From an uncultured Collinsella sp. (lineage in GTDB: Bacteria; Actinomycetota; Coriobacteriia; Coriobacteriales; Coriobacteriaceae): a stretch of DNA of 56,417 nucleotides. The DNA lies in contig CALBOJ010000132.1 in NCBI GenBank assembly GCA_937896835.1, positions 1 to 56,417 of the forward strand. Reading direction: 5' to 3'. Positions 50,729 to 56,417 of this stretch are shown here, piece by piece. The notes under the pieces were generated by a model. The model was not told the DNA's origin. It saw only the letters and a program-made list of their open reading frames with translations, and did not search any database. Position 1 is the first letter of the stretch, and the number at the start of each line of letters is the position of its first letter. The translations under genes and the position numbers were made by a program.

Positions 50729-52357
50729 ATGGACAAGGCTGATGTAGTTATCAAGAGCAACACCGTTTTTACCGGCGATGGGCTCGAACCGTTTAAGGGC
50801 GGCGTTGCCGTGCGTGGCGATAAGATCGTTGCCTGCGGTGACGATGCCCACTTGGCGCCGTTTATCGGCCCCGATACTGAGGTGCGCGACTTTGGCGATC
50901 AGCTCGTTATGCCTGGCCTGATTGACTCGCACACGCATTTTGCTCAGGGTGCGTTTATGACCGACCCCGATTTTGCCGTCAACCTTATCGATTGCACCAG
51001 TTTTGAGATGGCGATGGAGCGTGTCGTGGCGTTTGCGAACGCCCATCCCGATAATGAGTGGATTCTGGGCTGCCAAATCATTCAGTTCCAGTGGGATATC
51101 CCCGAGATGCCCACGGCTGCGATGATTGACAAATACATCTCGGACCGTCCGGTATTTTTGCAGCAGGTCGACATGCATACGTTTAGTGCCAATACCTGCG
51201 CTATCGAGAAAGTCGGCATTACTACCGAGACGGCCGATCCTACAGGCGGCAAGATCCTTAAGGATGCCGACGGCAACCTGACGGGCGTGTTTTCCAACAA
51301 TGCCGGCTCCTTCTTTATGGATGAGGTCTACGACCCAGCGCCCGAGGTTGTTGACGCGTCGTTTGCAAAAACCGCCCGGCGCGCCAATGCCCTGGGAATC
51401 ACTACGGTCGGCATGGTCAATCCTACGTTTGTGAGCATGGAAAACCCGTATGCGGTGTTGGCAGGTCTTAATGCCAAGGGCGACTTGCCACTGCGCGTGT
51501 TCCTGTACACCGATCTGTTCGAAAACGAGTCCTTAACGCTCGAGCAGATCAAGGAGAAATACGCCTTCTCGGGTACGCAGGTCGAGTGGCACGGCTTTAA
51601 GCAGTTTCTTGATGGCGTGTGCTCCGACCACACCGCTTGGATGCTTGAACCCTATTCCAACGCGCCCGATACCTGCGGTGAGCCCGCGGAGGATCCAGAA
51701 CGCATCCGTGCCGCCATTGTCAGGGCGCAGGAATGGGGCGTTGACACGCGCGTCCATACGATCGGCGATCGCTCGGTGCGTTTTGTGCTTGATTGCTTTG
51801 AGGAGGGCGAGCGCTTGCATGGTAAGCGGGGTTGCCGCCACTCCATGGAGCACAACGAGACGGTTCAGCCCGAGGATCTGCCGCGCTACGCGGAGCTTGG
51901 TATATGCCCCGGCATGCAACCGTGGCACATGCTGCTCGATATGGCTGACCTTGCCAAGGACGATGCCGTGGGCCCCGAGCGTGCAGCGCTTTCGTGGCCC
52001 CTGCACAGCCTGCTTGCAAGCGGTGCCGTGGTGCACTTGGGCAGCGACTTCCCCGTTGTGGGCTTGGAGCCCATGGAGGAGGTGTACGGCGCAGTCTTCC
52101 GCATGCTCGAGGACGGTTCCAACCCAGAAGGGTGGTTCCCGCAGGAGCGCATCACCATGGCCGAGGCCCTGCGCGCCTACACCTACGGCAGCGCCTACGC
52201 CATGCATGCCGAGGATCGCATCGGTACGCTCGCATGCGGCAAACAGGCTGATATCTGTGTGCTCGACCGCAACCTCTTTGACTGCGAACCGGCTGAGGTC
52301 CTCGAGGCCACGGCGTCTCTCACGATGATTGCCGGCAAGGTGGTCTACGAGGCCTAG
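50729..52357 (+). CDS. Amidohydrolase family 3 (YtcJ-like)
   Basis: The 542-aa metal-dependent hydrolase starts at ATG 50729 (GAGGAGG upstream). Metal-site motifs: GLIDSHTHFAQG (H-x-H), a later conserved His in RVHTIGDRSV, MEHNE and the Asp in LGSDFPVV. Closest by eye to YtcJ-type deacetylase/amidase proteins, whose substrates are mostly unknown. It lies downstream of LuxR 2 and 96 bp before a MATE exporter, so it may process a compound that is then exported. Confidence 0.88.
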   Translation: MDKADVVIKSNTVFTGDGLEPFKGGVAVRGDKIVACGDDAHLAPFIGPDTEVRDFGDQLVMPGLIDSHTHFAQGAFMTDPDFAVNLIDCTSFEMAMERVVAFANAHPDNEWILGCQIIQFQWDIPEMPTAAMIDKYISDRPVFLQQVDMHTFSANTCAIEKVGITTETADPTGGKILKDADGNLTGVFSNNAGSFFMDEVYDPAPEVVDASFAKTARRANALGITTVGMVNPTFVSMENPYAVLAGLNAKGDLPLRVFLYTDLFENESLTLEQIKEKYAFSGTQVEWHGFKQFLDGVCSDHTAWMLEPYSNAPDTCGEPAEDPERIRAAIVRAQEWGVDTRVHTIGDRSVRFVLDCFEEGERLHGKRGCRHSMEHNETVQPEDLPRYAELGICPGMQPWHMLLDMADLAKDDAVGPERAALSWPLHSLLASGAVVHLGSDFPVVGLEPMEEVYGAVFRMLEDGSNPEGWFPQERITMAEALRAYTYGSAYAMHAEDRIGTLACGKQADICVLDRNLFDCEPAEVLEATASLTMIAGKVVYEA

Positions 52358-52401
52358 CGGGGCTGCTGCATCGCTGGGCGGTGCCACAGCCTGTGCGTGC
52401 C

Positions 52402-52424
52402 GCCCATCCATCCATCCATCCATT
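52402..52424. repeat. Tetranucleotide repeat (CCAT)n before the MATE gene
   Basis: Four to five tandem CCAT units followed by imperfect ones lie 30-50 bp before the MATE start codon. Slippage here would change the spacing of the leader but not a reading frame. Confidence 0.7.
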
Positions 52425-52453
52425 CATCAATCTCTCATGGAAAGGGGAGAACA

Positions 52454-53830
52454 ATGGCAGAAGAAACAACCGCCGCTGTTGAGGAGGAGCGTGAGCTTGC
52501 CTCGCAGCCGATTCCCGGCCTGGTGCGCAAGTACACCATCATCACCGGCCAGGGTATGCTTGCCCAAATCATCATGGTGGTCCTGGAGGGCCTTGTCATG
52601 GGCTGGGGCTTGGGTGCCCACGGCCTGGCATGTGTCTCGATCATCATGTCGGTCGAGTACATTAACCTGGCCTTTGGTAACCTGTTTGGCACCGGCGTGC
52701 CCGCCGTGGTGGGCAACCTTTTGGGTGCCGGCGACATTAAGGGCGCCAGCAAGGCGTTTAGCCAGGGCTTTTGGCTTACCACGATTGTGAGTGTGCTGCT
52801 TGCTGTGGTGATGGCTGTGTTTACCGAGCCCATCTGCGCATTCTTCGGCGCCACGCCCGACATCATGGCCGATACCGTTGCCGGCGTGCGCACCTTCTCC
52901 GTGCTGCTGCCGCTCACGGTCATTGGTCAGATGGTCACCGCCGTCATGCGTGTGGACGAGAAGGTTCAGATCCAGGCCAACCTCATGACCATGTCTGCCA
53001 TCGTCGCTATCTGCTGGCTTGCGCTTTCCACGTTTGTACTCAAGCTTGGCGTTATGGGAGCTGGCGTGTACTACGGTCTTTCCATCGGTATCTGGGCCAT
53101 CGGTATCTTCTGGTTCATCGGGGGCAAAAAGTCCCAGCTCCAGATTAGCCTGGCCGACCTTAAGCTCGACCTCGCCATCTGCGGCCAGATCTTCAAGATC
53201 GGCTTCCCGTTCTTCCTGGTTCAGGGTGCGACCTTTATCTTTAATACCGTTGCCAACTCGCTTTTGGGTTCGCTCGGCGGCGATATGGGCTCGCTCTACA
53301 TCGCAGCCTTTGGCGTGATCAACGGCTACATCCTCTACATTACCATGATGGTTGCCCAGTGCTTCTCCTACGGTCTACAGCCCATCGCTGCCTTCAACGC
53401 CGGCGCAAAGGCTTGGGCACGCCTTAAGGAGACGCTCTCCTGCACGCTTAAGTACCAGGTTGTGACGCTGGCGCTGGTCACCGTCGCGCTCTGGCTTGCC
53501 GCCACCCCGGTGTGCGCCTTCTTTGCCGGCAGCGATCCTGCGCTCGTTGAAGTTGCCGCCAACGCCACGCGTACTGTCATCCTGGCTGTTGCCCTGGGCT
53601 ATCTTGCCATGACCATGTCGATGTATTTCCAGGCGGTCGAGAAGGTGGGTGTCGCCACGTTTACGGGCCTGCTTCGCTATGTGATCTGCTCGGTGCCGCT
53701 TATGTACCTCCTCGGCAACATGATGGGTGTCGAGGGCGTGTGGATCGCCCTGGTGGTGGCCGATGCCATTACTGGCATCATCTCCATTGCGCTCGCCGCG
53801 CACGAGTCCAAGCGCCTTGCCACGCTCTAG
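52454..53830 (+). CDS. MATE-family efflux transporter
   Basis: The 458-aa protein from ATG 52454 (AAAGGGGAGA upstream) has about 12 helices in two homologous halves, with MATE features (FGNLFGTGVPAVVGNLLGAG in the first half, AAFGVINGYILYITMMVAQC and GLQPIAAFNAGAK in the second). These exporters expel cationic drugs or metabolites in exchange for Na+ or H+. It is probably co-transcribed with the amidohydrolase and ends at a strong terminator. Confidence 0.92.
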   Translation: MAEETTAAVEEERELASQPIPGLVRKYTIITGQGMLAQIIMVVLEGLVMGWGLGAHGLACVSIIMSVEYINLAFGNLFGTGVPAVVGNLLGAGDIKGASKAFSQGFWLTTIVSVLLAVVMAVFTEPICAFFGATPDIMADTVAGVRTFSVLLPLTVIGQMVTAVMRVDEKVQIQANLMTMSAIVAICWLALSTFVLKLGVMGAGVYYGLSIGIWAIGIFWFIGGKKSQLQISLADLKLDLAICGQIFKIGFPFFLVQGATFIFNTVANSLLGSLGGDMGSLYIAAFGVINGYILYITMMVAQCFSYGLQPIAAFNAGAKAWARLKETLSCTLKYQVVTLALVTVALWLAATPVCAFFAGSDPALVEVAANATRTVILAVALGYLAMTMSMYFQAVEKVGVATFTGLLRYVICSVPLMYLLGNMMGVEGVWIALVVADAITGIISIALAAHESKRLATL

Positions 53831-53880
53831 GCTCGGACATGGCTCGCGTACGATAGTCGAACAAGTTAACTCGCCTGCAA

Positions 53881-53925
53881 GCCACCACAATGGGGACAGT
53901 TCCCATTGTGGTGGCTATTGTTATT
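53881..53925 (+). terminator. Terminator of the MATE gene
   Basis: GCCACCACAATGGGGA pairs with TCCCATTGTGGTGGC, followed by TATTGTTATT. The loop region contains GGGGACAG as in the terminator at 32641. Confidence 0.85.
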
Positions 53926-53977
53926 TAGGGTCTGAGATTTCGGCTCTATAAATAACGTTTTTGAACTGGGCTACTAA

Positions 53978-54070
53978 AAGATTGTGGAAAACACTACTAC
54001 AAGATTATGGAAAACGCTACTGCAAGATTATGGCAAATGATACTATACGATTATGGTAACAGCGTTATAA
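53978..54070. repeat. Four 23-bp iterons upstream of the DUF4143 ATPase
   Basis: Units start at 53978, 54001, 54024 and 54047 with the pattern AAGATTATGGAAAACGCTAC; the last is the most diverged. They end 12 bp before the start codon. Exact 23-bp spacing (about two helix turns) suits cooperative protein binding. Confidence 0.8.
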
Positions 54071-54081
54071 GGGGCGTTGAT

Positions 54082-55251
54082 ATGGCCGAGTACATTAACA
54101 GGGATTTGCATGAGTTGCTCATTCGCATGGCGGGTTGGTTTCCTGTTGTGTCGTTGACGGGGCCTAGGCAGAGCGGTAAGTCTACGCTGGTTAGGCATGC
54201 CTTTCCCGACTATTCCTATGTCACGCTTGAGGACCCCCAAACGAGGCGCGCGGCCTTGGAGGATCCGGTGAGTTTTATCCGCAACCGAAAGGGCGGACTC
54301 ATCATCGATGAGGCGCAATACGCCCCGGATTTGTTCTCGATGATTCAGGTTGTTTCGGATGAGCGGGGAGACGCCGGTCAATACATCCTTACGGGATCGC
54401 AAAACTTTTTGATGATGAAAAGCATCGGCCAGTCTCTTGCCGGGCGAGTCGGGATCTTAAAATTGCTGCCATTTTCGTTTCGAGAAGCGGAGAGGGGCCA
54501 GCAGGGGCAGTTGGAAGTGGATTTGTTTGCGCTCGAAGGGGGATACCCTCGCCTGCGTTCCGCCGGAATGCCGTCCTCGGTTTATTTCCCCAGCTATATT
54601 GATACCTATGTTGAGCGCGATGTTGTGGGCTTGCTTGACGTGCGCAATAAAGCGGAGTTTCATAAGTTTCTGTCCATAATTGCCCAGAGCGCCGGTGCTC
54701 TCATTAATATATCTTCGCTTTCTCGAGATACGGGTGTGAACGTATCGACCATTAAAAGCTGGTTGTCTATCCTGGAACAGAGCTACCTGACGTTTTCACT
54801 GCAGCCCTATTATGCAAATGCCAGGAAACGTTTGACTAAAACGCCCAAGCTTTATTTTTACGACACGGGGCTGCTCTGCTACTTGCTCAAAATTGGATCA
54901 CTGGAGCAACTTTTGGAGAGCTCTTATCTGGGGGCAGTTTTCGAAAACCTCATCGTTTCCGAAACGGCGAAGAGCCATCTCAACGTGGGCGAGAATCCCG
55001 AGTTGTATTTCTATAGGGACGACGGCAAGCGAGAAATCGATTTGCTCGACTGCACAAACTCAGGGAGTCCCAAGGCTATCGAAATAAAATCATCCAGAAC
55101 GTATCACGATAAGTACGCCCGCCATTTACGGGCTGTATGCGATGAGATCGACATTGCAAAAGATGCGCGCTATGTTGTGGCCCGCGTGGATTCAACGTAT
55201 GAGTCGAAAGACTGTAGCGTGGTCTCGGCGCGTGATTGGCTTTTGCGATAA
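54082..55251 (+). CDS. AAA ATPase with DUF4143 domain
   Basis: The 389-aa protein starts at ATG 54082 (AAGGGGCG upstream). Walker A is GPRQSGKST, Walker B GGLIIDEAQ, sensor ILTGSQN. Residues ~200-389 are DUF4143, with a winged-helix-like stretch (ISSLSRDTGVNVSTIKSWLS) and a PD-(D/E)XK nuclease-like end (GAVFENLIVSE, REIDLL, IEIKSS). Function of this widespread family is not established. It is a stand-alone gene with iterons in its promoter, consistent with autoregulation. Confidence 0.9.
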   Translation: MAEYINRDLHELLIRMAGWFPVVSLTGPRQSGKSTLVRHAFPDYSYVTLEDPQTRRAALEDPVSFIRNRKGGLIIDEAQYAPDLFSMIQVVSDERGDAGQYILTGSQNFLMMKSIGQSLAGRVGILKLLPFSFREAERGQQGQLEVDLFALEGGYPRLRSAGMPSSVYFPSYIDTYVERDVVGLLDVRNKAEFHKFLSIIAQSAGALINISSLSRDTGVNVSTIKSWLSILEQSYLTFSLQPYYANARKRLTKTPKLYFYDTGLLCYLLKIGSLEQLLESSYLGAVFENLIVSETAKSHLNVGENPELYFYRDDGKREIDLLDCTNSGSPKAIEIKSSRTYHDKYARHLRAVCDEIDIAKDARYVVARVDSTYESKDCSVVSARDWLLR

Positions 55252-55271
55252 CAAGTTCGGCGTATTAACAA

Positions 55272-55542
55272 CTGCCGCGAAGAGGATCGGACCCCTTTCG
55301 CGGCGGTTTTTTGCCGATCCGGTGCGCCTCAGATGCAAGTGAGTAGGCTTTTTTGGATCTGTCGAGCACACCGCGACAAACGCTAAATAAAACCGCAGGT
55401 CAGAGCTGTGGCGTTTTGGAGTGTGCTCGGCCTCCTGCAAAAGGTCTACTCACTTGGTTTTTCGGCGAGAAGGCCGCCGCAAGGGCAAGCAGCTCTCCTC
55501 ACGGCGGTTGGCGTTTGCCCAGATAAAACCTGCCAAAATAAA
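55272..55542. repeat. ~270-bp composite repeat, copy B, interrupted by ISL3
   Basis: This is homologous to 41212-41482: the terminator hairpin (ends the ATPase gene), the AAGTGAGTAG/CTACTCACTT stem with AATAAAACCGCAGGTCAGAG in its loop (55386-55405), the second GC hairpin and CCTGCCAAAATAAA. Copy A continues CCTGTCCC; here the sequence switches at 55543 to an ISL3-like end. Confidence 0.85.
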
Positions 55543-56362
55543 GGCTCTCCGGGGGTTTGTGTGGGTTAGCCGCCCGGTAAAAGTGCCCGCCTAGCAGCGG
55601 CGGCGCGCCTCGCGTATCGTTGTTTTCCGACCAAAGAAAAAAATGAACGCGCGAAGGAACGCCGCCATGCTGAACAGTCTACTCAAAAGGGCGCTCGGGC
55701 TCGAGCGCACCGTAATCGAGGGAGCGAGAATCGAGGGCGATTCCATAATCGTCTCCGTGAGGCCCAGGAGGGCCGCGCCGAGGTGCCCGGTGTGCGGGCG
55801 GCGCTGCGCCGCCTACGACAGGCTCGGGCCCAGGCGCTGGAGGGCGCCCGACCTCGGCGCCGCCCGCTGCTATCTGGAGCACGCCCCCGTCAGGGCCAGC
55901 TGCCCGGAGCACGGCGTGCGCACCGCGCCCGTCCCCTGGGCGAGGTGCGCCTCGAGCAGGTTCGCCTCGGCCTTCGAGGACTGGCTCGCGTGGCTCGCGC
56001 TGCACATGTGCCGCAGCGCCCTTGCCGAGCTGGCGCGCGTCGACTGGCACACCGTCGGGGGCATCTGCGCGCGTCGAGGCGTCGCTGGAGGAGGCCGACG
56101 GGCGCGGCAGGCTCGACGGGCTTCGCCGGATCGGCGTCGACGAGACGAGCTACAAGAAGGGCCAGAGGTACATGACCGTCGTGGTGGACCACGACCGCGG
56201 GAGGGTCGTGTGGGCCTGCAGGGGCCACGGGAAGGACAGGCTCAACGAGTTCCTCGACCTGCTGACGGATGAGCAGAGGGAGGCGATCGAGGTGGTCACG
56301 GCCGACGGGGCGCGCTGGATAGCCGACGCCGTGGCCGAGCGGCTGCCTCGCGCCGAGCTCGC
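55543..56362 (+). pseudogene. ISL3-family element, frameshifted and truncated transposase
   Basis: The element begins GGCTCTCCGGGGGTTTG, the style of ISL3 inverted repeats. The transposase starts at ATG 55667 (GAAGGAA upstream) with MLNSLLKRALGLERTVIEG, two zinc-finger motifs (CPVCGRRC, CPEHG) and a helix-turn-helix region. Near 56072 a GC-dinucleotide run appears two bases short. The reading then continues in another frame with VEASLEEADGRGRLDGLRRI and the catalytic-domain start GVDETSYKKGQRYMTVVVDH. After PRAEL (56362) the match to transposase ends and a stop follows. What lies from 56363 to the window end is unidentified. Confidence 0.75.
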
Positions 56363-56417
56363 TGTATTCCGTAACATCTAAATCGACAAAAACGGCAGCA
56401 TACAGTCGACACTTCCC

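Overview
The window is high-GC Gram-positive chromosomal DNA. Its gene content and dispersed repeat types fit a gut Coriobacteriia, most likely Collinsella. This is judged from protein resemblance by eye; no database search was run. It holds about 40 intact genes, one tRNA, several broken genes and an unusual load of palindromic intergenic elements.

Region 1 (1-6,756) is a mosaic island on the 3' side of a tRNA-Thr(CGU). It contains a decayed ISL3 transposase, an AT-richer five-gene cassette that looks like an uncharacterised RiPP pathway, a ribbon-helix-helix-like protein, an IS21 istA stump and an EcsC-family pseudogene. The RiPP cassette (459-4868) encodes a PqqD-like recognition domain fused to a GNAT-like domain, a radical SAM enzyme, a 67-residue Cys-free precursor candidate, a DUF3784-like membrane protein and an ABC exporter.

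Region 2 (6.9-34.7 kb) is a galactoside super-locus. Two paralogous modules (lacG-lacE with a divergent LacI regulator) and one lacF import lactose-type sugars as 6-phosphates and hydrolyse them. lacA, lacB and lacC, with a class II GatY/KbaY-like aldolase in place of LacD, complete the tagatose-6-phosphate route. galM, galK and galT supply most of the Leloir route (no galE here). Control appears layered: DeoR-type LacR, three LacI-type regulators with visible palindromic operators, and an AgaR-like repressor beside the aldolase. A flavodiiron protein, an orphan mannose-family PTS IIB with Tyr at the phospho-His position, an AlbA/Schlafen-type ATPase and a membrane protein are interspersed.

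Region 3 (34.9-41.2 kb) has a HAD phosphatase, an AraC regulator, a Nudix-Vsr fusion and a BceAB-type ABC system without its two-component partner.

Region 4 (41.5-53.8 kb) is an agmatine deiminase locus: putrescine carbamoyltransferase, two paralogous APC antiporters and agmatine deiminase. It is flanked by two membrane-bound LuxR regulators and followed by an amidohydrolase and a MATE exporter. No carbamate kinase is present.

Region 5 (53.9-56.4 kb) has a DUF4143 ATPase preceded by 23-bp iterons, then a frameshifted and truncated ISL3 element that has inserted into a dispersed ~270-bp repeat.

The most novel-looking items are the RiPP cassette, a pair of covarying ~135-nt structured elements after lacB and lacC, 55-bp palindromes spaced at exactly 81 bp beside both lacG genes, and a recurrent AATAAAACCGCAGGTC motif carried in the loops of unrelated long hairpins.
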